A DNA stretch of 64,000 nucleotides, from the NCBI GenBank assembly GCA_022605425.2, contig CM061250.1, positions 797,501 through 861,500 of the forward strand, given 5' to 3'. Below the pieces are notes generated by a model, which ran no database searches, was not told where the DNA came from, and saw only the letters and a list, made by a program, of their open reading frames with translations. Source of the stretch: Hamiltosporidium tvaerminnensis (lineage: Eukaryota > Microsporidia > Dubosqiidae). The position numbers and the translations under genes are program-made. Shown here one piece after another: positions 1 through 9,855 of this stretch (the stretch's first letter is position 1; each line of letters starts with the position of its first letter).

Positions 1-453
1 TATTTATAAATACTCTTAATTATATTATAATCTACTTACTTCTAATCTTAAAAGACACAATAATGTTACTAATTAATCAATGACTTTATTTAATCTTATG
101 GCTTAATAAATTTTTTGACTAAAAAACCACTTTAATAATTATTTAATATAAAATTTATGATTTACAAAAGACCTATGAATTACTAATTTTTTTAAATAAA
201 AAAACCATTTTAATTATTTAATATAAAATTTATGATTTACAAAAGACCTTTGAATTACTAATTTTTTTAATAAAAAAACCACTTAAATTATTTTATAAAA
301 AATTATTTTTTTAAATCTAATACTTACTCACACATCGCTAAAAAAACTACGTAAGTTATTTTATTCAAAATTTGTTACTTACAAACGACCAATAAATTAT
401 TTGCTAAATACCAATAAATTAATTGCAAGAGACCTACTTAAAACTTACTTTAT
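1..453. other. A+T-rich intergenic DNA with a short tandem repeat
   Basis: No gene is seen. Between about 121 and 300 a unit of roughly 75 bases, containing TTTATGATTTACAAAAGACC, is present twice almost perfectly with a third partial copy. The rest is low-complexity A+T sequence downstream of the condensin gene that ends at 454. Confidence 0.6.
121..300. repeat. Tandem repeat, about 75-bp unit, about 2.5 copies
   Basis: The two full units start near 121 and 198 and differ by a few substitutions. A third, degraded copy starts near 272. It lies just downstream of the 3' end of the condensin gene. No function is evident. Confidence 0.7.
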
Positions 454-2487
454 TTAAGACCACATCTCTACCAATATATTTTCACCTTCTCCTCCTTTCC
501 CTTTAATCCTTTCCAACACTCCTTCTCTAATACGTTCTTTACATTCAATTTTACCTAAAAATTTATAAATACGACTGTCCATATTTTTAAAAACACATTC
601 TACAACAATCATTCCATAAATACTTTCTTTCTTACAAATTTCATTCAAAACTTTTTCTGCTACTTTTTGTACTTCCAAGTTTGAATCAATCAAACACTGA
701 GAAATAATATCACAATATCCTTTAATCTTTAATATTTCATTATTAACTAAATAATTAATAACTAAAAGACAATTCTTTCTAATTACAGATACAGTGTCTG
801 ATAATAGTGTATAGAGAAGATATACATGGTTTTCTATAAGTGAGTTATAAATTATTATATAATCTGCAAATGCAACAAGAGCATTGTTTCTGACTAAAAA
901 ATTTTTATGAGATAACGAATTTATAAAAAAAGGTAAATTTGATAAAAATAGTTCTGAACTGACTGTCATGCATTTGAAGAGTGTAAGATGTGCTGTGTTT
1001 ATGAAATGTGTGGTGTATGGTGTTTCTGGTAAATTTTGGTGGTTTTTTATTATTTTTAATATTTTTTTTATAAATTGGTTGAGAAATACGTTTTCTCCAA
1101 AAAATATTTCTTTTTCTTTTAAATAGAAAATTAAATCTTCTAAATATTCTGGTATTTCGTTTGTTGGTTTTTTACGCTGTATACTTTTTCTTCTTCTTGT
1201 TAGATCAGGATCTATAAAACTCATATTTTCTTCCATAAAAGAAGCACTTAGGATTGATAGGTTAGGATCTAGAATTGTACTGTTGTTAAGGGGGTGTTGT
1301 TCTATATAGTTGTTATTAAGAGGGTGTTGTTCATTAGTACTATTAGTAAGAGGGTGTTGTTCATTAGTACTATTAGTAAGAGGGTGTTGTTCATTAGTAC
1401 TGTTACTAACAACGTCTTGTTCATTAGTACTATTACTAACACCCTCTTGTTTAACTGTACTGTTGTTAACACCTGTTGTATTACTAGTACCTCTTAGCTT
1501 ACCGTCAGTACTGTTATTAACACCCATACCCTTTATTTTACTATCATTGGTAATAACACCTTCAATATATTTACTATGCTTTATACTAACACTTCCTATT
1601 ATATAAAGAATTTTTAAACTATCACTTTCTTTCTTAACAAGCCAATTTAAAGCTTTCTTTACATACTTTTCAGGACATTCAGACTTATAAATTACACAAA
1701 GTGTTAAATCAACAACTTGATAATCAAAAAAGTTCATTTTATACAAATTCTTAGAAACAAGAACCAACGTTTCTTCATTTATGCATGGTAAATGCATAAA
1801 CATACGTAAAATATTTTTATAAACGCATAAATTTGCATAAAGAGACGAAACATCAGCAGAAGAAAAAAGTACTTTCGATATTTTTACAACCAAAATACCA
1901 TAACAATCCACCAACAAATTAGGTTTAGAATAAACAAAAACAGAAAGTAAATACGTCAATTCAAAGAAACTCCTATCAAAGCACAAATTCAAATTTTCAT
2001 TTTTTTCTAAAATTTTTTTACATTCATTTATCAGATAAGATATCACTCGTGTATTAACACCTCTTATTTCCCTAATAACATTTTCTAACCAATAACACCC
2101 CCCTTCACCAACAAACCCACTTAAAAATTCAACAATTTGAAAATTACTTTTTTCCTGTAAAAGTTTATTCAACGCTCCAATTATTTTTTTATTTTCTTTA
2201 AAATTTTGTAATTCTCTAAACAGAACACCATACGTAAATTTAACTGATTTAGTATAATTACTCAGTAATTCTAACAAACACAAAATATCCTCAATTTCTG
2301 GTTTCAAAGTACAAAGTAAAATATAATTTATATTTGGTAACACACTTACTGATATAAAATCTATTAACCAACCCTCAACAACACCTCCCATATTTTTTAT
2401 ATTTTTTAAAATATTTATAAAAAATAAAATTGCCTTTTTTCTTACCACCACAGTCCTATCCTTAATTCTCTCACATATTCTAATCAT
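454..2487 (-). CDS. CND1: Condensin complex subunit 1, central and C-terminal part
   Basis: A 677-residue open frame of alpha-helical HEAT-type repeats. Residues about 495-615 (LVRNNALVAFADY, then VIRKNCLLVINYLVNNEILKIKG) match the Cnd1 domain of condensin subunit 1 (Ycs4/CAP-D2), the non-SMC subunit that links the SMC2/SMC4 ring to kleisin and chromatin in chromosome condensation. The frame is really open upstream to a stop at 2740-2742, and those extra codons encode another condensin HEAT repeat (IRSKVISIFCYIP), so the ATG at 2487 is not the true start. The N-terminal part lies in another frame at 2724-3503; removing one 32-bp duplicated unit would align the two frames, giving about 1005 residues, a plausible family length. 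Residues about 330-400 are a 10-residue repeat (NEQHPL, NNST) encoded by a 30-bp minisatellite, presumably a surface loop. Identification is strong; whether the allele is functional is uncertain. Confidence 0.85.
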   Translation of the reverse strand: MIRICERIKDRTVVVRKKAILFFINILKNIKNMGGVVEGWLIDFISVSVLPNINYILLCTLKPEIEDILCLLELLSNYTKSVKFTYGVLFRELQNFKENKKIIGALNKLLQEKSNFQIVEFLSGFVGEGGCYWLENVIREIRGVNTRVISYLINECKKILEKNENLNLCFDRSFFELTYLLSVFVYSKPNLLVDCYGILVVKISKVLFSSADVSSLYANLCVYKNILRMFMHLPCINEETLVLVSKNLYKMNFFDYQVVDLTLCVIYKSECPEKYVKKALNWLVKKESDSLKILYIIGSVSIKHSKYIEGVITNDSKIKGMGVNNSTDGKLRGTSNTTGVNNSTVKQEGVSNSTNEQDVVSNSTNEQHPLTNSTNEQHPLTNSTNEQHPLNNNYIEQHPLNNSTILDPNLSILSASFMEENMSFIDPDLTRRRKSIQRKKPTNEIPEYLEDLIFYLKEKEIFFGENVFLNQFIKKILKIIKNHQNLPETPYTTHFINTAHLTLFKCMTVSSELFLSNLPFFINSLSHKNFLVRNNALVAFADYIIIYNSLIENHVYLLYTLLSDTVSVIRKNCLLVINYLVNNEILKIKGYCDIISQCLIDSNLEVQKVAEKVLNEICKKESIYGMIVVECVFKNMDSRIYKFLGKIECKERIREGVLERIKGKGGEGENILVEMWS
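1281..1500 (-). repeat. 30-bp coding minisatellite inside CND1
   Basis: Units begin near 1291, 1321, 1351, 1381, 1411 and 1441, exactly 30 bases apart. On the coding strand they encode a 10-residue repeat of the form N-E-Q-H-P-L-T-N-S-T. The same repeat, in the same coding phase and orientation, recurs inside the E1 relic at 8341-8475 and 8972-9055. Confidence 0.9.
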
Positions 2488-2706
2488 ATATTCTTTACAT
2501 AGTAATGAATAAGGAATATAACAGAATATAGAAATTACCTTAGAACGAATAAGAAAATTTGTATCATGAAGAGACTCATAAAGAATTTGTAAATAGTGAT
2601 AAGTATTATCTGATATATTATCTTTTGTTATATCTTCTGTTATAGTATCGTTTATAGTATTATCTTCTGTTATATTATTATTTATTTTATTACCTACTTC
2701 ACTCTT

Positions 2707-2757
2707 ACTATCTATCCTATCATCTATCTTACTATCATACTATCTATCCTATCATCT
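2707..2757. repeat. 32-bp direct duplication causing the CND1 frame break
   Basis: The 19-base string actatctatcctatcatct occurs at 2707-2725 and again at 2739-2757, an offset of 32. Since 32 is not a multiple of three, the duplication shifts the frame, and subtracting 32 bases makes the two CND1 frames agree exactly (start-to-start distance 1016 becomes 984). It may be real or an assembly error in a short repeat. Confidence 0.8.
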
Positions 2758-3503
2758 GTATCATCTACTATCTCACTTTCCTTATTAAAACACTTTTTAT
2801 TTCCAATTTTAATTTTTAATTCTTCATATACACATTCCAAATAACATCCTCTCAAAGAACAATTTTCACTAAATTTTAAATCTTCCAAATCCTTAATACA
2901 AACAAGTTGGTGACAAATTAAAGAAGGAAGAAGTAAACACATATTTTTAATAAAAATATTATTTGAAGTATTAAAAAGATAAGAAATAATAAAATTAAAA
3001 GATAAAAATGGTAAATTAAGTAATAAATCTAAAACAAGAGAAAAAGATTTTTCATGTCCAAGTAAAGATACAATGTGTGTTATTATAGTGTCATTGATAT
3101 TTTCATTACTTTGTATATAGGTTATCAGTTTTTGCTGACATAGAATTCTTAGCTCATAATCACCACCAGTAGTCTTATTACTTACCTTACTTGCCTTATT
3201 TACATTGTTACTTACTATACTACCATCTATATTACCATCTATATTCCGATTTATACTACCGTTTATACTACCATCTAATGTACGCTCTAATATACAAAAT
3301 ATAATTTTTGGGAGAAATATGTCTGTCTTAGTTATAGATATAATATATTGGAATGCTTTGATATTTGTGGGTGGTAGTTTGTGACATAGAAGTAGTAATG
3401 TGTCTGGGTTATAGTTTTCTTTAAGGTATGTTAGTGTTTCTGTGTGTTTAGATGAAATTGTTAGATTTTTTAGAAGTGAATTTATTTCTTGTGAGGAATT
3501 CAT
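2724..3503 (-). CDS. CND1: Condensin complex subunit 1, N-terminal part
   Basis: A 259-residue frame starting at the ATG at 3503-3501, which is preceded on the coding strand by AAACCCTTT, the CCC-type motif that marks microsporidian starts. It is helical, ends in a low-complexity acidic stretch (DDTDDRIDS), and by itself would be hard to name. It is assigned to CND1 because the next frame continues the same Asp/Ile/Asp-rich stretch and then canonical condensin HEAT repeats, and because the mismatch between frames equals the size (modulo 3) of a 32-bp local duplication. It has its own Asn/Asp/Ile repeat (SINGSINRNIDGNIDGSI) near residue 85. It could be a separate short gene, but the position and start motif make one broken gene more likely. 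Confidence 0.65.
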   Translation of the reverse strand: MNSSQEINSLLKNLTISSKHTETLTYLKENYNPDTLLLLCHKLPPTNIKAFQYIISITKTDIFLPKIIFCILERTLDGSINGSINRNIDGNIDGSIVSNNVNKASKVSNKTTGGDYELRILCQQKLITYIQSNENINDTIITHIVSLLGHEKSFSLVLDLLLNLPFLSFNFIISYLFNTSNNIFIKNMCLLLPSLICHQLVCIKDLEDLKFSENCSLRGCYLECVYEELKIKIGNKKCFNKESEIVDDTDDRIDSMIVR

Positions 3504-3506
3504 AAA

Positions 3507-3509
3507 GGG
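3507..3509 (-). promoter_or_regulatory. CCC-type start motif of CND1
   Basis: The coding strand reads AAACCCTTTATG with three bases between CCC and ATG. C-rich motifs at this position are known in microsporidian genes and mark very short leaders. Confidence 0.55.
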
Positions 3510-3658
3510 TTTATAAAAATGTAAAATTAAATGTAGTGGATATATGTAAGGTGGAAGTAGAACAGTAATTAGATTTTTAAGTAGAAAAATAGAATAGTAA
3601 GTAGAAGTGTAAGTAGAATATTAAATAGATTATTAAGTAGAAGAGTAAGTAGAATATT

Positions 3659-3830
3659 GAGTAGATTTTAAATATAATATTAAGTAGAATAGTAATTGGA
3701 TTTTTAAGTAGAAAAATAAGTAGAATATTGAGTAGATTTTAAATATAATATTAAGTAGAATAGTAATTGGATTTTTAAGTAGAAAAATAAGTAGAAGGGT
3801 AAGTAGAATAGTAATTGGATTTTTAAATGG
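3659..3830. repeat. 71-bp tandem repeat
   Basis: GTAGATTTTAAATATAATAT begins at 3661 and 3732 with the following bases repeated in phase; a third partial copy follows. It is a simple minisatellite between CND1 and the retrotransposon. Confidence 0.75.
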
Positions 3831-3936
3831 ATTGGTAAGGGAAATGAGGTATATATACTATATAAAATATATCTTAGTAAGAAATTCTAAGCTCTATTAT
3901 AAAAAAATTAGGGAAAATGTAAAGAAATATTTATTG

Positions 3937-6900
3937 ATTTAAAATCTGGGTTAATAAAATTTTCCTTTTAAATAATTTCTTCAACCACTTGAATATCTTC
4001 TTCTAAATCCGACTCTTCATTAATATTTATCTTCGGTTCCTTTACAGTGGTTATGCCATCCAAAATAGGGGTAAAATATTTTGTGTATTTTGTGTTTTAA
4101 TATCATCTTCCTGGTTGTCTACTTGCTTCTTTTAAAGGGGGTATTGGTTGCTTATGCATTTCAGCCCTTAAAATAACACTTAATATGCTCCTTCGGCATT
4201 TGATCCAGTATCAAGTCCTCTTCGTCGATCAAAAGAAATTGTTTCGACTGTCTTCTTGAGTACTATGGATTGTATAATGCCTCCTCATTCATGGGTATTT
4301 GCAGTCTCTTAACATATTTCTTAGGGTATTTTGTCACGATACCGTCCCAGGTCATCACATAAGGGATTATATCGACACTATACTTATAAAAAATAGACAA
4401 CTCATTGGCTAGCAGGTCATACTTCCTAAGTTTTTCAGTTTCAACTATTTGAAGTGAATCTTGGGAAGTGATTCCTACTTCAATGAGTGTTATCTTGTTC
4501 TTCTTCTTATCTAAAATAAATATGTCGGGTCATTATTCCGACTTTACACATCAGTTTTTATTCTGGTGTCCACTCTTATCTCTGCATACTCATTATCAAG
4601 AATTCTTGAACTGAGTGACTCCTAATTCGTTTTGAGGACTTAAACTTATATCTATTTAGAAGAAGAAGGTGTAGGCATCTGACCACTTCATTATGCCGTC
4701 TGGTATAGTCATGGCCTAGCATTTTTTCGCATCTAGTTGCTAGATGATCCACAGTCTTACCAGACTTCCCGCAATGTTGACACACACCATCTGCTCCCCA
4801 GAATACATTTCTATCCTGGATATAGCAGAACACAGCTTCATTTCGTGGCCTAATATTTCCTCTCTTTAGCCATCTTGAAGTGTCACTAACACTCACAAGC
4901 TCATTTTTTCTTGCATTATATAACTTTGAATGGAGTTTTCGTTTTTCTATTTCGTTATATAGTTTTGCAAGTTGAGCTTCTTCTAAAATTTTCTTAGTGA
5001 CTTCTTCTACTAACCTATAATTTACTTTTAAGAAGCCTTTTATTAGTGCAAGATGGGTTTTATTATTATTTTCCACCTTGAGGATTGCTGCTCGTCTAGT
5101 TGATATTTCTTTACTTTTTTCCAGACAATCCAAGAGTTGCAGAAGCATATGTTCGCTTTGCAACTCAACACTATGTAAGCCTCTTCCAAGTTCTGTTCTA
5201 GAAAGGTATAAACGCTCTTTACATCTCGGGCGGAGATGTATCTTATTCTTCACCAACACCGCACGGCTGCATCATCTAACTTAGAGAAGTCAGCCGGTTC
5301 AAGTCGAAGTATTCCTATGTGGTAGTTGATGAATGATATTGCATGTTGATTGATTGCAGAAAATAAATTTTTTGCATTTAATCTAGTGTGACAAAGGCTT
5401 GCAACCCTTTGATATAAGTTTGCTCTGTACTTCTTCAAATGAGCTACGTGTTGTGATTCCTCTGCTATCTTCTATTATTCCTAAATATTTGTAAACACTA
5501 ACACCTTCTAGAAGATTAGCAGGATCTTCACAACACTTATCATTTGTGGCTGACTTCTCTTTGTTAATCTCTAAGCCAATCACCTCTAAAAATTCCTTTG
5601 CCTCGCCTGTCATAGCACTCAATGTGGAGCTGTCTTTAGCAAGGAGCTTAAGATCATCAATAAACAAGAGATGATTAGTAGAATGGGATTCTGCATCTGT
5701 TTGTATTGTCACCTTTGTGTATTTCTCATTAAGCTTTCGGCTTAATAGATCCATACACAATACAAACAACAATGGTGACAAACTATCTTCTTGCGGAATC
5801 CCTCTCTCAATCTTCTTGCTCATGATTTTTTCAGGCCCTACTGATATATCAATTTTCCATTTTGATATAATTACCTTGATAAATTTCAGGATCTAATCAG
5901 GTAAATTAAAGTTTTCAATGCATTGAGTTAAATAAGCATGATCTATTGAATCATAGGCTTTTTTAACATCAATCCATGTTGCCTTAAGATTATTTCCATA
6001 CTCTTTATTTAAAGCAATATTCAGTAGAGCCTGCTCTTTCGCTCCCTGCACACCTCTTACCGCCCCTAGTTGGTTCTCTGCAAGCAACCCTCGCCTTTCC
6101 ACTTCAAGTTGAACGACCTTTGTTACACACTTTGTCGTTAACTTATAGAGGTTGGACATACAAGTGATTGGCCTGTAGTCAGAGCCTCTTCGTGGAATTC
6201 CTTTCGGTATCAAATACGTAAGCCCGCAGTAAAACCAATCAGCTTGAGGTGTTCCTTCTAAACAAATAACTTTCACAATATCATAAAGATATTTGTGAAG
6301 AGTTGTAAGTTTCTTAATGAAAAAATTGTAAATACCATCAATTCCAGCAGCTTTCCAATTAGGGAGCCAATTAATGATACTTACAAATCATCGAGTGAAG
6401 GAAACATACTAGGATGATTATCTGATACAAATGGAATATAATAATTATATATGTAACTGTTTCATCATTTTTGTTCCAAATTGTAGACCAAAAACTCACA
6501 ATTTCATCACGGCTAACCACATGCTCGGATTCCACACGCTCAGATAACCCACGATAAAATCGACCTCGGTAAAGCTCAAACATACGATTCTCTGTTCGGA
6601 ATTGCTTCCTACTTTCATGCATCGTAATTTTTTTCTCGTAAACATTCAAAGACTCATTCTTCTTAACTAAAGCCTCAGAAAGATCAGTTACGCTGCTCAA
6701 GTTTAAATTAAACTCTCTCTGAATTTACTTAAGGCTCTTCGTTTCCTAAGTGGAGAGCTTTTCCTGCTTACGAGCCTTCTCTAGAAGATCTTTGGAAAGT
6801 ACTAACTTAGAAATTTTACTTTCTATGTTTTCCTTCCAAGCGGATCTAGGCTTCTCTTTAGGTGTTGCCTAGTCATAGCATACCTGTGCTGCCTGGATTA

Positions 6901-7688
6901 TCCGTGCCACTGCAGTTATCGTCATCGGCACACAAGAATCAGCATACTCACCGATAATTCGATTAATAAGGTCCAAAACTTTACTGTCAACCAATTCACT
7001 TGGAAGCTTTCTAGTTCAGACTACCACTTTTCTAATTTCGTTCTCCGAGAATTCTTTGATTTTACTCAAAAATTTATCTCTCAGGTTTATGTACTCCGTG
7101 GTGTCAGTCAGGGTGCATGGCTCAGTGAGAAAAGTGGCGATTCTACGTCGCTCTCCATTCTCTTCTTGCCTCATTTCCTTTTCTGCCTCATTTTGTGCGA
7201 GTTTTTTAAACGCATCGATATCTAGTGTGCAGCTAAATTTTTCATTATAGTACCTCAGAGTAGCGGGCCAGCCATTTCTGGGCCTTCTCTCAAACCTCTT
7301 TTGCACTGCTAGAATAGCAGATCTGGGGCATCCCTGCTCTACGACTGTGACAGAGTCAAGTATTGTGTGCAATACCATCAGTCTATTCCCTTCTAGAAGG
7401 GCATCTTTATTGAGGTTTGTCATGCCGTTAGCTGGTTCAAACGCAGTGGCATCGGTACCAGAAGACGAGGGTATGGTTTCAACCAAGCAGACTGGACTAG
7501 TCTGGCAACTACTGCTTGGTGGTTGGTGGGTGGTGTCCTGGAAGGTTGGTAGAGGTGGAAGTCTCTCGGATAACATTGCTACATCTACATCACACATAAA
7601 AATCTCTCCTGGGCTTTTCAAGTTTTTTACAGCCTTTATTTTTTCATTTTTTATATTTTCGCTGTCTACTTTTTTCCTTCTACCCAAA
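3937..7688 (-). mobile_element. Non-LTR retrotransposon copy A (RLE-type), decayed
   Basis: A near full-length LINE, about 3.75 kb, read on the minus strand. Boundaries come from comparison with copy D (57621-61412): homology ends at the 3' side near ATTTAAAATCTGGG and at the 5' side near TTCCTTCTACCC. Order on the minus strand: a charged N-terminal region, reverse transcriptase, a C-x2-C-x8-H-x4-C zinc knuckle (4720-4790), and a restriction-like endonuclease region ending near 4000. That layout is the R2/R4/NeSL type. Two more 5'-truncated copies lie at 26446 and 30454. The body has several frameshifts, so it is inactive. It lies between CND1 (434 bp away) and the truncated E1, which it abuts. 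Confidence 0.9.
3960..7640 (-). pseudogene. Reverse transcriptase/endonuclease polyprotein of copy A, broken
   Basis: Open pieces at 7016-7738, 6371-6700, 5893-6276, 5383-5823 and 4576-5259 are consecutive parts of one protein. Visible RT motifs: LIPKG and SDYRPITCMSNLYK (5893-6276), DVKKAYDSIDH (first catalytic Asp), GIPQEDSLSPLLF (usual G replaced by E), and FIDDLK (catalytic Asp pair). A zinc knuckle CQHCGKSGKTVDHLATRC follows. The pieces 5893-6276 and 5383-5823 are in the same frame, separated only by a TAG at 5895-5893 and 23 open codons; the same TAG is in copy D. The ATG at 7738 lies in flanking DNA, so the hydrophobic start of that open frame does not belong to the element. The element would copy itself by target-primed reverse transcription. 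Confidence 0.85.
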
Positions 7689-8340
7689 ATAATGGTAGAT
7701 AATAATAGTAAGAATAATAATATACCTAAATCTAACATTAAGTAATTCTATTACTAATAATAGTAATAATACTATTTCTAACCCTAAACAATACTAACAA
7801 TAATACAACAAATAATAGCAATACTACCCCATCACCAACAATCTTACTTACAATAATATTATTCATCTCCCTCTTAAAGTAGGTAAAGAGACTGAGTCTG
7901 TATTCTCTGATACTTTTCTTACTAACACCTCTTTAGTAGTAAATGCTTTAGGTAATATAGAAGCTAGACTGTATGTAGATAAAAGTGTATTACGAATAAA
8001 ATACCTTTATTTGAAAGTGGGACTTTAGGTACTAAAGGTAATGTACAAGTAGTAATACCTTATAAGACAGAGAGATATAGTAGTAGTAGAGATCCACCTG
8101 ATAAGAGTATACCGTTATGTACTATACGTAATTTTCCTCATTGTATTGAACAAACTATAGAATGAGCATTGAGTGAGTTTAAGAGTAATTTTGAAGCGAA
8201 GATTATTGGTATAAGTGAGTATATAAAGGGTGATAATTATAAGGATAGTAAATTAGAGGGTGATAATGACAGTAGTAGTAATTATAGGGGTGTTGATTAT
8301 GGGATAGTAATTATAAGGGTAATAGTTATAAGTATATGGG

Positions 8341-8475
8341 ACAAGACCCTGTTAGTAGTAGTACTAATAAACAAGACCCTGTTAATGACAGTACTGATAA
8401 ACAACACCCTGTTAATAATACTACTAATAAACAAGACCCTGTTAATGACAGTACTAATAAACAAAACCTTCTTAA
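8341..8475 (+). repeat. 30-bp coding minisatellite in the E1 relic, array 1
   Basis: Units start at 8341, 8371, 8401, 8431 and 8461 and encode NKQDPVNDST-like decapeptides. It is homologous in sequence, period and coding orientation to the array in CND1. Confidence 0.9.
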
Positions 8476-8971
8476 TACTATCCCATCTAACACCCCACAT
8501 ACTACTATCCCTACCCATCATAATCTTAGTTCTGAGAGTGATGCTATTGGTGAGGATATAAGGGTGCTAGTAAGTAGTATACCTAAGAATATATATGAAT
8601 GTGTAAGAGAAGGTGTTATTCTATTTAATAAGTATTTTTATATAAATATTAAGACACTTATAGAAACATTTCCAGTTGGACATGTAACAGGAGAAGGACA
8701 ACCTTTTTGGGTACCGCCTAAGAGACCACCTGTACCCCTTATTTTTAATATGGATGATTGTTTACATGTGTTGTTTGTACAGAGTTATTGTAGGGTTATA
8801 AGTAGTGTGTATGGGATAAAGGGATTAGAAAGGGAGGGAGAGGGTAATGGAGAAGGTGTTGGTTATAAGGAGGTAAAGGATATAATAAGAGAGGGGATGT
8901 ATGACAAGGGTATGTTAGAGGGTGTTAATGATAAGGGGAGTAATATAAAGGGTGTTAGTAACCGCCCTAAT

Positions 8972-9055
8972 AAACAACACCCTCTTAATAACCGTCTTAA
9001 TAAACAACACCCTCTTAATAACAGTAGTAATGAACAACACCCCTTTAATCACCAA
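8972..9055 (+). repeat. 30-bp coding minisatellite in the E1 relic, array 2
   Basis: Units at 8972, 9002 and 9032 encode NKQHPLNNRL and NEQHPF-like peptides, closest to the CND1 version (EQHPL). It lies in an insert between SCCH-domain and adenylation-domain pieces of E1. Confidence 0.85.
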
Positions 9056-9443
9056 CCAAATACCGTAGCCCCTAACACCCCCTCTAATAACAATACTGAT
9101 AATATAATTACTCTTCACCCGTTACTCTTGAAAAGGATAATGACAGTAATGGTCATATAGATTTTATATATGCATGTGCTAATTTAAGAGCACGTAATTA
9201 TAAAATAAAAGAAGTATCTAAATTAACAGTAAAAGGTATAGCAGGTCGTATAATACCAGCAATAGCAACTACTACATCTGTTATATCAGGGTTATGTGTT
9301 TTAGAAATGATTAGATATGTTTTATATGGTAATGGGTATAAGAATTGGTATGTTAATTTAGGGCTTTCATTTATAGGGGGTACAGATGTTATTGAGGCAG
9401 AGAAGATGGAATGTGGGATGGTTAGGTGTGATAGTAGGGAGGG

Positions 9444-9545
9444 GGGTGTTAATGATAGAGATAGATTAGAGGGTGTTAATGATAGAGATAAGCTAGAGGG
9501 TGTTGATTATGGTACTAATACCTTACACCCTGTTAATAATCATAC
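9444..9545 (+). repeat. 27-bp coding repeat in the E1 relic, array 3
   Basis: GGGTGTTAATGATAGAGATA recurs at 9444 and 9471, with a related unit at 9498, encoding GVNDRDRLE and GVNDRDKLE. It is followed by a single TLHPVNN unit resembling the other arrays. Confidence 0.7.
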
Positions 9546-9855
9546 TACTTCTTTTACTCTTTGAAATAGCTTTGTTTTTGGTGACTGTAAATTATCTGAA
9601 ATATTAAAATATTTTAAAAGGGTGTGGAATGTAGATATAAGTATGGTAACAATAAGAAATACTGTTGTGTTTTGTACGTTTTATGATAATGATAGGTTTA
9701 AAAATAATTTAGAAAAATTTATAAGTGAATTATGTTGTAAGAAAGAAGGTGATGGTGTTATTTACTGTGGTGTGGAGTGTTTGTTTGATATTGATAGTTA
9801 TAACGTTCCTGAGGTTGTTGTTGATTTTAGGAGAGAGAGAAGGGGGAGGTATTAG

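Larger units (their letters stand above)
3504..3936. other. Intergenic minisatellite region upstream of CND1
   Basis: No gene is seen. It is built of AAGTAGAAT-like words. A 71-bp unit starts at 3661 and again at 3732, followed by shorter imperfect copies to about 3830. The CND1 promoter should lie in its first part (minus strand); the retrotransposon 3' end starts at 3937. Confidence 0.6.
7691..9855 (+). pseudogene. UBA1: Ubiquitin-activating enzyme E1, 5'-truncated and broken
   Basis: Translated pieces follow E1 in order: VVNALGNIEARLYVD (adenylation domain), [35 protein letters not shown] (the C is the catalytic cysteine), PFWVPPKRPPVPLIF (SCCH domain), ANLRARNYKIKEVSK and GRIIPAIATTTSVISGLCVLE (end of the adenylation domain), and a C-terminal ubiquitin-fold region after 9565. 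E1 activates ubiquitin with ATP. Frame changes lie near 7795-7870, 7995, 8310 and 9125, and in-frame TGA codons at 8163-8165 and 9562-9564 replace tryptophans expected in the family. The N-terminal inactive-adenylation half is absent: homology starts about 185 bp after the retrotransposon edge, preceded only by Asn-rich sequence. Minisatellite inserts sit in surface regions. A functional copy must exist elsewhere. Confidence 0.85.

Noticed and set aside
1294-1606. Plus-strand frames of 67 and 98 residues with Leu/Cys/Ser repeats
   Set aside because: They are the antisense of the CND1 minisatellite; period-30 repeats keep several frames open.
7016-7738. A 240-residue protein with an N-terminal membrane segment
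   Set aside because: The hydrophobic start is coded by flanking DNA outside the retrotransposon; the rest is the N-terminal region of the retrotransposon protein.
8169-8561. A 130-residue frame with a hydrophobic C-terminal half, possibly a membrane protein
   Set aside because: Its first part is E1 sequence and the hydrophobic part is the minisatellite read in a wrong frame after a frameshift.
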